In this document: in pieces, positions 35,801 through 42,534 of the stretch
Layout: each line of letters starts with the position of its first letter
How positions within the stretch are numbered: position 1 is the first letter of the stretch
From: Vibrio sp. STUT-A11
Lineage (GTDB): Bacteria > Pseudomonadota > Gammaproteobacteria > Enterobacterales > Vibrionaceae
Assembly (NCBI RefSeq): GCF_026000435.1
Contig: NZ_AP026763.1
Coordinates: forward strand, 2,418,001-2,482,000
DNA: 64,000 nt
Reading direction: 5' to 3'
Program-made: the position numbers and the translations under genes
Notes under the pieces: model-generated
What the model saw: only the letters and a program-made list of their open reading frames with translations
The model's database searches: none
Told to the model about the DNA's origin: nothing

Positions 35801-36213
35801 TGTGCACCGTCACTGACCCAAATATAGTGCTCGGAAGCGCCGATTTTTCTTATTTGGGAGCCGGGGTTGAGGCTGAACACCAAACGCCTCTCTTGATTTG
35901 GATAAGTTTGGTAGACCTCGTTTTCAACAAAGGTCCAAAACGCGCCTTTATAGTAGGCGAGCTGTTTGGCGGGGTTGCTTAAAAAACTGCCTGATTTGGG
36001 GAGTATATTCTGACCATCATAGAATAAAACACGCCCATGAACATCGTGTATCCAGAGGCCACCATGCTCGCCTAAATACAAATTTTTTGCCGCAACAAAA
36101 GTTCCCTTAACCTGAGTAGGCAAAGGATAAAAAATAGCATTGGCTTTATTAAACGCAAATGCATGGCATGAAATAACAGCTCCCACGAGTATAAGAGCCA
36201 GATAGCGTAGCAA
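32845..36213 (-). CDS. Membrane-anchored sensor with beta-propeller, degenerate kinase and AraC DNA-binding domain
   Basis: 1122 residues. A signal peptide (1-20) precedes a long periplasmic region with many propeller-blade motifs, such as GGMWIATSQGIRYY, DGSLWFADDYKLYR and SRLWVASGNQLYNV, which is the Reg_prop type. A Y_Y_Y-like beta domain follows at about 640-720. One membrane helix lies at about 725-750. Next come a coiled region and a histidine-kinase-like part with N-box FNTVFANIIKRS and DYGSQL in place of DxGxG. No receiver domain is visible before the C-terminal AraC HTH (about 1010-1120, MSERSLQRRFK and FNDPSYFSQKFRLYFG). It starts at TTG with AAAGG 7 bases upstream. Probably a membrane-tethered one-protein signal transducer; ligand and targets unknown. 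Confidence 0.85.
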   Translation of the reverse strand: MLRYLALILVGAVISCHAFAFNKANAIFYPLPTQVKGTFVAAKNLYLGEHGGLWIHDVHGRVLFYDGQNILPKSGSFLSNPAKQLAYYKGAFWTFVENEVYQTYPNQERRLVFSLNPGSQIRKIGASEHYIWVSDGAHFYTYDIETSELKTFSLLQLYQHSNNSYVYINDAIFIETKWALATTSGFYLSEGSSFDHVVESGQKYIEKIYFSPTRREILVGTLRGALIFNINEPDKQVNQVGGSHVLTFAETNHEYWVGTEHGLYLYSFLTGEVTQVESASFLELELDSNKISSLLSDNMGGMWIATSQGIRYYSLFSKKFERITFSSYDSQTLSGRIRKTVAGPDGSLWFADDYKLYRRGLYGNEIILESRSPINDLVFQEGMLWLATSKGLEVFDLDGLRAVTFPYLQVMAGHPVEHLAVDDASRLWVASGNQLYNVDIANQRVRNLGSEWLVGQHLPAKITSLHDTEDRLLIGTDHGVYEYDNEQIRFKRFSEKFGESLDIVTAVDGNRWFASSFGLFKTVNVGDSKQVVELSVSNARPACMISDAQGVWLASSVGLSFYNLSGELVKHFSSSSGLINNEFLPGICTDMQGEEGGGSELVLGSKYGLVKAKTSTLLVSNAPESTFIVSQVVHENEVIQVGSANLDDVQLPYGSSLSFRFGTMPRPDSQNLYYRLSDGEPWQSLEGGQLTLEHLNAGEYHLQVSSQSQVSAGLIGLESRFKVKQPWYLSSLAIFCFLASTLIIMGLLTYWRSRYMVQVNRALAAQVTLKTNQLRHQSRVLLASNQQLRKQIQVRNLLVDHVAQSIKSSVDCLASKFPQVIDAPTQDHFAKVYWQLNELRSVPDDSKGGSQNYNLSQITQSVVDVWKEDFAKVGIQVELVDEDKSSRIALESFNLDVIFNTVFANIIKRSYRGQTVKIVLSEGDELVWLNFIDYGSQLTNKLSLGRGVSGSPNELGMDSVSQLVSESGGHLAVFTSDAQNKIEITWPVAQELSHVEDVLSEFEPEKESENLVSPEDEWLQKVYQLVSEHYHDAEFGTATAAKMLFMSERSLQRRFKSASSRTLKDYLTEVRLETACEQLLAGEKISEVAFNCGFNDPSYFSQKFRLYFGLPPSKFALTQENQ

Positions 36214-36288
36214 GACGAAACCTTTAATATCTAAATTTATACCAACTCGGAATGTTTCATGCCTTTCTTAGCACGCTTATTTCGAGTC

Positions 36289-36320
36289 GCTAATTATTAG
36301 ATAATAATATCTCAATTAGC
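36289..36320. repeat. Inverted repeat upstream of the sensor-regulator gene
   Basis: GCTAATT and AATTAGC flank an inner AGAT/ATCT pair, 32 bases in all, about 75 bases upstream of the 36213 start. It could be an operator or an RNA hairpin; no T-run supports a terminator. Confidence 0.45.
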
Positions 36321-36413
36321 TTTAGAGAAAAGGTTCGTCTTAGCAAAGGTTGCAATTCTTATTGCCAGATCACGCAAAAAAGAAATTTCTGACAGAGAAA
36401 AACAACCTCATAA

Positions 36414-37295
36414 CTATTTTTTGCTCAAACACTGTTCAAAACTATCTGCCATACCGGACAGGAAGGTGAAGTAACTCCCAGGCTGAGCTTCAATAGCACT
36501 GCCCAATGGATCCAGCTCACCTTTAGCCACGTGACTTCCGCGCATAACACTTTCAACGACCGCTGGTGTAAATTGCGGTTCAGAGAATACACAAGCAACA
36601 TCCCCAGAGCTGATTGCTTTACGAATTTCAATCAATGTTTTTGCTCCAGGCTTGCGCTCTGGACTCACAGTAAAGACACCAAGCTGATTAAGTTGATAAC
36701 GTTCCTCAAAATAACCGTAAGCATCATGAAATACGAAATAGCCTTTATCTTTTACTGCAGCGAGTTTTTGCTTAATTTCATTATCTGTAACCACTAATTG
36801 CGCTTTAAATCGGGAAAGGTTCTCTCTGTACTTATTTGCATTAGCAGAATCAACTTCGACAAGCTTGCCCGTCAATGCTTCAGCCACTTGTTTGACTGGC
36901 TCGACGCCAAGCCAGAAGTGAGGATCATGAGAACCATGATCATGACCATCATGTTTATGACTGTGCTCGCTATCAAATTCTCGTAATGCTAAGTTGGGGA
37001 TACGACTGATCGTTACAGTATTTGCTTTATCGGCGACGACTTTTTCAAGAAAAGGTTCTAAGTCATGTCCGTACCAAATGACCAGATCCGCTGAAGCGAC
37101 TTTCTTTACGTCTGAAGGGCGCAAAGCATAATCATGTGGAGAGGTATTTGATTTCAATAATAACTCAGGTTCGTTAACACCTTGGGTAAGCTCTGTCACT
37201 AGTAATTGGATAGGTTTTATACTAGTAATTACGGTGACCGCCTGCGCAGGTAACGTAAGGATTGCCGAAGCAACAAGAATTAAGGCTCTTTTCAT
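36414..37295 (-). CDS. znuA: Zinc ABC transporter, periplasmic binding protein ZnuA
   Basis: 293 residues with a signal peptide ending near Ala19 (SAILTLPAQA). Zinc ligands are in TSPHDYALRPSD, HFWLG and FHDAYGYFE. A His/Asp-rich loop HSHKHDGHDHGSHDPH near 112-127 is the usual zinc-acquisition loop of ZnuA. It delivers Zn2+ to ZnuB in the inner membrane. It is divergent from znuCB with a Zur box between. Confidence 0.95.
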   Translation of the reverse strand: MKRALILVASAILTLPAQAVTVITSIKPIQLLVTELTQGVNEPELLLKSNTSPHDYALRPSDVKKVASADLVIWYGHDLEPFLEKVVADKANTVTISRIPNLALREFDSEHSHKHDGHDHGSHDPHFWLGVEPVKQVAEALTGKLVEVDSANANKYRENLSRFKAQLVVTDNEIKQKLAAVKDKGYFVFHDAYGYFEERYQLNQLGVFTVSPERKPGAKTLIEIRKAISSGDVACVFSEPQFTPAVVESVMRGSHVAKGELDPLGSAIEAQPGSYFTFLSGMADSFEQCLSKK

Positions 37296-37329
37296 AGTTT
37301 TACTTGGGATATCGAATGGAAAGTGTAAT

Positions 37330-37348
37330 AATGTTACATTATAACATT
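37330..37348. promoter_or_regulatory. Zur box between znuA and znuCB
   Basis: AATGTTACATTATAACATT is a near-perfect palindrome. It agrees with the E. coli Zur consensus GAAATGTTATANTATAACATTTC at all but one position of the central part, and lies in a 78-base divergent promoter gap, so one site would repress both transcripts when zinc is plentiful. Confidence 0.85.
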
Positions 37349-37373
37349 GTAGATTTGCAAACGAGTTTCATTC

Positions 37374-38162
37374 ATGTCTTCATTAGTCCATCTGGAACAC
37401 TTAAGCGTCGAGTTCAATGATCGCAGGGTTCTGGACAACATCAGCATGGAATTAGTAAAGGGTAAAATAACGACCCTAATTGGTCCCAATGGTGCGGGAA
37501 AATCAACATTAGTAAAGGTCATCTTAGGATTACAAAAGCCGACGAGTGGGAAAATAACCAGGAAAAAGAAACTAAAAATTGGTTATGTTCCGCAAAAATT
37601 GAAACTCAATGATTCCCTACCACTGAATGTTTCCCGCTTTTTAAACTTAGCAGGGAAATACAGCAAGCAGGAGTGTATTGACGCATTAAGACTTGTAGGA
37701 GCTGAGCACTTAATCCGAAGTAATATGCACAGCCTCTCCGGAGGTGAAAACCAACGCGTCCTTCTTGCTCGTGCGCTACTTCAGCGCCCTGAGCTTCTTG
37801 TCCTTGATGAGCCAGCCCAAGGTGTGGATATACAAGGACAGATTGACCTTTATGACTTAATAGAGAGCATTCGTCACCGCTTTGACTGCGCAATTTTTAT
37901 GGTCTCTCACGACTTGCACTTAGTGATGGCTAAAACCGATGATGTAATTTGTTTACAACATCATGTTTGCTGCTCAGGTTCACCCGCGACAATTACTAAA
38001 CACCCGTCATATATCGCATTGTTTGGTACTGCCGCTCGCGAGTCTTTAGCATTTTATCATCATGACCATAATCATCATCACCACGATTTAGCTGGTTCAC
38101 CCGTTTCCGGTGACGCCGATTCTTGTTCAAATCACTCGCACGGGCACCACCATCATGATTGA
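37374..38162 (+). CDS. znuC: Zinc ABC transporter, ATP-binding protein ZnuC
   Basis: 262 residues. Walker A GPNGAGKST is near 37-45, ABC signature LSGGENQRVLLARA near 121, and Walker B LLVLDEPAQGVD follows, then switch His in VSHDLH. The C-terminal 35 residues are strongly His-rich (YHHDHNHHHHD, SHGHHHHD), beyond the ABC fold, and probably bind zinc. The stop overlaps the znuB start. Confidence 0.96.
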   Translation: MSSLVHLEHLSVEFNDRRVLDNISMELVKGKITTLIGPNGAGKSTLVKVILGLQKPTSGKITRKKKLKIGYVPQKLKLNDSLPLNVSRFLNLAGKYSKQECIDALRLVGAEHLIRSNMHSLSGGENQRVLLARALLQRPELLVLDEPAQGVDIQGQIDLYDLIESIRHRFDCAIFMVSHDLHLVMAKTDDVICLQHHVCCSGSPATITKHPSYIALFGTAARESLAFYHHDHNHHHHDLAGSPVSGDADSCSNHSHGHHHHD

Positions 38163-38940
38163 GTTTTTATTACCTTCAATTCTGGCTGGCATCGGTATCG
38201 CTATTATCGCAGGACCGCTTGGTTCTTTTGTCGTATGGCGAAAAATGGCCTACTTTGGAGACACGCTGGCTCACGCTTCTCTAATGGGATTAGCACTTGG
38301 TTTCTTACTGAATATAAACCTTTATCTTGCTCTAGTTGTTTGTTGTTTGGCACTGGCTGCTTTACTGGTGACTTTGCAAAAACAGCAGTTAGTCGCAACC
38401 GACACTCTACTCGGTATTTTGGCGCATAGTGCTCTATCGATAGGCTTAGTGTCTGTTAGTTTTCTGGACAATGTTCGTGTCGATTTAATGAGCTATCTAT
38501 TTGGTGACTTATTGGCTGTGTCTCCACAAGATTTAATGTTCATTTATACTGGTGTCGTAGTCGTAAGTGTTTGTTTATACATTTTCTGGCGCCCACTGCT
38601 TTCGAGCACAGTCAGTGAAGAGCTGGCTGAAGTAGAAGGCGTAAATACTGATTTGGTTCGTCTGGTACTGATGTTAATGGTCGGCATCGTTATTGCTGTA
38701 GGCATGAAGTTTGTCGGTGCTCTGATCATGACTTCCCTTCTGATTATTCCTGCAGCCACAGCACGAAAAGTGTCCTCTTCGCCAGAACAAATGGCACTGT
38801 TTGCCTCAATTATTGGCTCTGTAGCCGTCCTGATCGGATTGAGTCTTTCATGGCACTTTGATACTCCGGCCGGCCCTTCCGTTGTAATAAGTGCAACTTC
38901 GCTGTTTATGCTAAGCCAAATCATCCAACGCAAAGCATAG
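38155..38940 (+). CDS. znuB: Zinc ABC transporter, permease ZnuB
   Basis: 261 residues from the ATG at 38155, the E. coli length. The longer frame from 38110 would read through the His-rich end of znuC and is rejected. Eight or so hydrophobic helices (MIEFLLPSILAGIGIAIIAG, LVVCCLALAALLV and others) form the inner-membrane channel, with GDTLAHASLMG typical of the family. Overlaps znuC by 8 bases. Ends near a bidirectional terminator facing sucD. Confidence 0.95.
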   Translation: MIEFLLPSILAGIGIAIIAGPLGSFVVWRKMAYFGDTLAHASLMGLALGFLLNINLYLALVVCCLALAALLVTLQKQQLVATDTLLGILAHSALSIGLVSVSFLDNVRVDLMSYLFGDLLAVSPQDLMFIYTGVVVVSVCLYIFWRPLLSSTVSEELAEVEGVNTDLVRLVLMLMVGIVIAVGMKFVGALIMTSLLIIPAATARKVSSSPEQMALFASIIGSVAVLIGLSLSWHFDTPAGPSVVISATSLFMLSQIIQRKA

Positions 38941-39020
38941 CAATGGTGTCTATCTGAGTTTGATTATTGCGAAGTTTCACTCGCTTGACTTGTCTTCATT
39001 CTTAACCAAACTCCACGATC

Positions 39021-39048
39021 AAAAAAGCCTGGCGATGCCAGGCTTTTG
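39021..39048. terminator. Bidirectional terminator between znuB and sucD
   Basis: AAAAGCCTGGC pairs with GCCAGGCTTTT around a short loop (11-bp stem), suited to both converging transcripts. Confidence 0.9.
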
Positions 39049-39067
39049 TATTCTAACAAGTTGGAAA

Positions 39068-39940
39068 TTACCAGCCTGTTACTTCACGTAGACCTTTACC
39101 GATCTCTGCTAGAGATTTAACTGTCTTAACGCCAGCTTCTTCTAGTGCAGCAAACTTGTCTTCAGCAGTACCTTTACCACCAGAGATGATCGCACCAGCG
39201 TGACCCATACGCTTACCTGGAGGCGCAGTTACACCAGCGATGTAAGAAACTACTGGCTTAGTCACGTTTTCTTTGATGAACGCTGCCGCTTCTTCTTCTG
39301 CTGTACCACCGATTTCACCGATCATAACGATCGCTTCAGTTTCTGGGTCTTCTTGGAACAGTTTCAGGATATCGATGAAGTTTGAACCTGGGATTGGGTC
39401 ACCACCGATACCAACACACGTAGACTGACCAAAGCCTTCGTCTGTAGTTTGCTTAACTGCTTCGTAAGTTAGAGTACCTGAGCGAGATACGATACCTACT
39501 TTACCTTTCTTGTGAATGTGACCAGGCATGATACCGATCTTACACTCATCAGGAGTGATAACACCCGGACAGTTAGGACCGATCATGCGAACGCCAGTTT
39601 CTTCTAGCTTCACTTTCACGTCGATCATATCTGTTGTAGGGATACCTTCAGTGATAGTTACGATTAGCTCGATACCTGCGTCAACCGCTTCTAGGATTGC
39701 ATCTTTACAGAAAGGTGCTGGTACATAGATTACTGTCGCTGTTGCGCCAGTTGCTTCTACTGCTTCACGAACTGTGTTGAATACAGGTAGACCTAAGTGA
39801 GTTTGGCCGCCTTTACCTGGAGACACACCACCAACCATTTGCGTACCGTATGCGATAGCTTGCTCTGAGTGGAAAGTACCTTGACCACCAGTGAAACCCT
39901 GACAGATTACTTTAGTGTCTTTGTTAATTAATACAGACAT
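39068..39940 (-). CDS. sucD: Succinyl-CoA synthetase, alpha subunit
   Basis: 290 residues. CoA-binding N-terminus GFTGGQGTFHSEQAIAYGT, the phosphohistidine in AGHAGAIISGGKGTAEDK, and the acidic GEIGGTAEEEAA are conserved. With SucC it makes ATP from succinyl-CoA. Starts overlapping the sucC stop by one base. Last gene of sdhCDAB-sucABCD. Confidence 0.97.
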   Translation of the reverse strand: MSVLINKDTKVICQGFTGGQGTFHSEQAIAYGTQMVGGVSPGKGGQTHLGLPVFNTVREAVEATGATATVIYVPAPFCKDAILEAVDAGIELIVTITEGIPTTDMIDVKVKLEETGVRMIGPNCPGVITPDECKIGIMPGHIHKKGKVGIVSRSGTLTYEAVKQTTDEGFGQSTCVGIGGDPIPGSNFIDILKLFQEDPETEAIVMIGEIGGTAEEEAAAFIKENVTKPVVSYIAGVTAPPGKRMGHAGAIISGGKGTAEDKFAALEEAGVKTVKSLAEIGKGLREVTGW

Positions 39941-41106
39941 TATTTAGCCTCCGCAGCAGCAACAACTTTCTGAGCAGCATCTGTTAGCGACTCAGCAGCA
40001 ATGATATCAACATCAGAATTAGCAAGAACTTCGCGACCTAGGTCTGCGTTAGTACCTTCTAGACGAACAACAACTGGTACGTTTACACCTACCTCTTTAA
40101 CCGCACCGATAATACCTTCTGCGATCATGTCACAACGTACGATACCGCCGAAGATGTTTACTAGTACTGCTTTCACGTTGTCATCAGATAGGATGATCTT
40201 GAATGCTTCTGCAACACGTTCTTTAGTTGCACCGCCACCTACGTCTAGGAAGTTAGCAGGTTTGCCGCCGTGTAGGTTTACGATATCCATCGTACCCATT
40301 GCAAGCCCAGCACCGTTAACCATACAGCCAACGTTACCGTCTAGTGCTACGTAGTTCAGTTCCCACTGAGCTGCGTGCGCTTCACGCTCATCTTCTTGTG
40401 ATGGATCGTGCATTTCACGAAGTTTAGGTTGACGGTATAGTGCGTTTGAGTCGATGTTGATTTTGCCATCAAGACATAGCAGGTTGCCTTCACCAGTAAC
40501 AACAAGCGGGTTGATCTCTAGTAGAGCCAGGTCGTACTGAGCGAACATCGTGCCAAGACCCATGAAGATCTTAACGAATTGTTTGATTTGGTCACCTTCA
40601 AGACCAAGTTTGAACGCAAGCTCGCGACCTTGGTAAGCTTGTGGGCCTACTAGTGGATCAATTGCTGCTTTGTGGATCAGTTCCGGAGTTTCTTCCGCAA
40701 CTTTTTCGATTTCCACACCGCCTTCAGTAGAAGCCATGAAAACGATCTTACGGCTAGCACGGTCAACTACCGCGCCTAGGTAAAGTTCGTTAGCAATGTT
40801 TGATGCTTCTTCAACAAGGATTTTTGTTACAGGCTGACCATTTGCATCTGTTTGGTAAGTTACTAGGTTCTGGCCTAGCCACTTTTGCGCAAACTCTTTT
40901 ACGCCATCTTTGGTATCGTGCAACTCTACGCCGCCCGCTTTACCGCGGCCACCAGCGTGAACCTGACACTTAACGACTTTCTTAGCTGTACTGATACGGC
41001 CTGCTGCTTCAAAAGCTTCTTGTGGTGTATCACACGCGTAGCCTTCTGGCACAGGTAAACCGAATTCTGCAAACAGCTGTTTGGCTTGGTATTCATGCAA
41101 ATTCAT
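39940..41106 (-). CDS. sucC: Succinyl-CoA synthetase, beta subunit
   Basis: 388 residues from the ATG at 41106, matching E. coli SucC (MNLHEYQAKQLFAEFG). The nine extra residues in frame upstream have no counterpart. ATP-grasp features KCQVHAGGRGKAGGV and GGGATKERVAEAFKIIL are visible. It lies 195 bases after sucB with a stem-loop between. Confidence 0.97.
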   Translation of the reverse strand: MNLHEYQAKQLFAEFGLPVPEGYACDTPQEAFEAAGRISTAKKVVKCQVHAGGRGKAGGVELHDTKDGVKEFAQKWLGQNLVTYQTDANGQPVTKILVEEASNIANELYLGAVVDRASRKIVFMASTEGGVEIEKVAEETPELIHKAAIDPLVGPQAYQGRELAFKLGLEGDQIKQFVKIFMGLGTMFAQYDLALLEINPLVVTGEGNLLCLDGKINIDSNALYRQPKLREMHDPSQEDEREAHAAQWELNYVALDGNVGCMVNGAGLAMGTMDIVNLHGGKPANFLDVGGGATKERVAEAFKIILSDDNVKAVLVNIFGGIVRCDMIAEGIIGAVKEVGVNVPVVVRLEGTNADLGREVLANSDVDIIAAESLTDAAQKVVAAAEAK

Positions 41107-41260
41107 TTCGATATTCCGTTTGTTTTTTCCCAAAGGGATTTATTATTTCCATAACGCTGCAGTCTTGGCTGCTTGTACGTCTGTAGGGTCTTCTCAAATC
41201 AATCACTCAGTGATTCAGATGAAGGCCAGACGTCGAGCTAGTCTAGCCATTGTAATTTTG

Positions 41261-41291
41261 AACGTCTAGCCACCCAAGGCAACTAGACGTT
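41261..41291 (-). other. Stem-loop between sucB and sucC
   Basis: AACGTCTAG and CTAGACGTT form a 9-bp perfect stem with a 13-base loop, 10 bases after the sucB end and 155 before the sucC start. There is no T-run, so it looks like an RNA-processing or stabilising element rather than a terminator. Several ACGTCTA copies occur nearby. Confidence 0.6.
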
Positions 41292-41300
41292 TTAGCGATA

Positions 41301-42506
41301 TTAAACGTCTAATAGGAGACGTGCTGGATCTTCTAGCAGCTCTTTAATCGTTACTAGGAAGCCAACAGACTCACGGCCATCGATTAAACGGTGATCGTAA
41401 GATAACGCTAGGTACATCATTGGCAGGATTTCAACCTTGCCGTCAACCGCCATTGGACGCTCTTGGATTTTGTGCATACCCAAGATAGCCGCTTGAGGTG
41501 GGTTGATGATTGGCGTGGACATCAGAGAACCGAATACACCACCATTTGTGATAGTGAAGTTACCACCCATTAACTCATCAACAGTTAGCTTGCCGTCACG
41601 GCCTTTGATCGCCAGCTCTTTGATGCCTTTTTCGATGTCAGCGAAACCTAGCGTGTCACAGTCTTTTAGAACTGGTGTAACTAGACCACGTGGCGTTGAT
41701 ACCGCCATGCTGATGTCGAAGTAGTTGTGATAAACGATATCATCGCCATCGATAGAAGCATTCACTTCCGGGTAGCGTTTTAATGCTTCCGTTACCGCTT
41801 TCACGTAGAAAGACATAAAGCCAAGACGCGTGTCGTGACGCTTCTCGAACTGGTCTTTATACTGCTTACGAAGATCCATGATTGGCTTCATGTTGACTTC
41901 GTTAAACGTCGTCAGCATTGCTGTGCTGTTCTTCGCTTCTAGTAGACGGTTAGCAACAGTCTTACGTAAGCGAGTCATAGGAACACGTTTCTCGCTGCGT
42001 GCCGCAGCAGGAGCTTCAACGGCTGGCGCTTCAGCTTTAGGCGCTGCTTTCGCGTTCGCTAGATGTGCTTCAATATCTTCACGAGTGATACGACCGCCAA
42101 CACCAGTGCCTTTCACTTGGCTAGCTTCTAGGTTGTGCTCAGCCAGAAGACGACGAACTGCAGGACTTAGCGCATCGTTGCTCTCTTCAGTAAGTGCCGC
42201 TTTGTGACGCTTATCTGGAGACGCTTGAGTGCCTTCTGTTGTATCTGCTGTTGGTTCACCAGCAACTGCACCCGGCTTGATTTTAGCCAGAAGCTGTTTT
42301 GAAAGTACCGTCGCACCTTCTAATTCAACAATAGCTTCTAAAACACCAGCTTCCGGAGCTGGCACTTCTAACACTACTTTATCTGTTTCGATATCAACCA
42401 GTACTTCATCACGCTCAATAGCGTCGCCTGGTTGTTTGTGCCATGTCGCAACGGTTGCATCTGCAACTGATTCAGGTAAATCTGGAACCAGAATTTCAAT
42501 TGTCAT
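41301..42506 (-). CDS. sucB: 2-oxoglutarate dehydrogenase E2 (dihydrolipoyl succinyltransferase)
   Basis: 401 residues. A lipoyl domain carries Lys43 in DIETDKVVLEV. A peripheral subunit-binding domain (about 114-146, SPAVRRLLAEHN) follows, and the catalytic domain ends with YDHRLIDGRESVGFL (active His/Asp). It forms the core of the 2-oxoglutarate dehydrogenase complex with SucA and Lpd (not in the window). 28 bases after sucA. Confidence 0.97.
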   Translation of the reverse strand: MTIEILVPDLPESVADATVATWHKQPGDAIERDEVLVDIETDKVVLEVPAPEAGVLEAIVELEGATVLSKQLLAKIKPGAVAGEPTADTTEGTQASPDKRHKAALTEESNDALSPAVRRLLAEHNLEASQVKGTGVGGRITREDIEAHLANAKAAPKAEAPAVEAPAAARSEKRVPMTRLRKTVANRLLEAKNSTAMLTTFNEVNMKPIMDLRKQYKDQFEKRHDTRLGFMSFYVKAVTEALKRYPEVNASIDGDDIVYHNYFDISMAVSTPRGLVTPVLKDCDTLGFADIEKGIKELAIKGRDGKLTVDELMGGNFTITNGGVFGSLMSTPIINPPQAAILGMHKIQERPMAVDGKVEILPMMYLALSYDHRLIDGRESVGFLVTIKELLEDPARLLLDV

Positions 42507-42534
42507 ATCTGTTTCTTCCTTTAACTTCTAGTTC

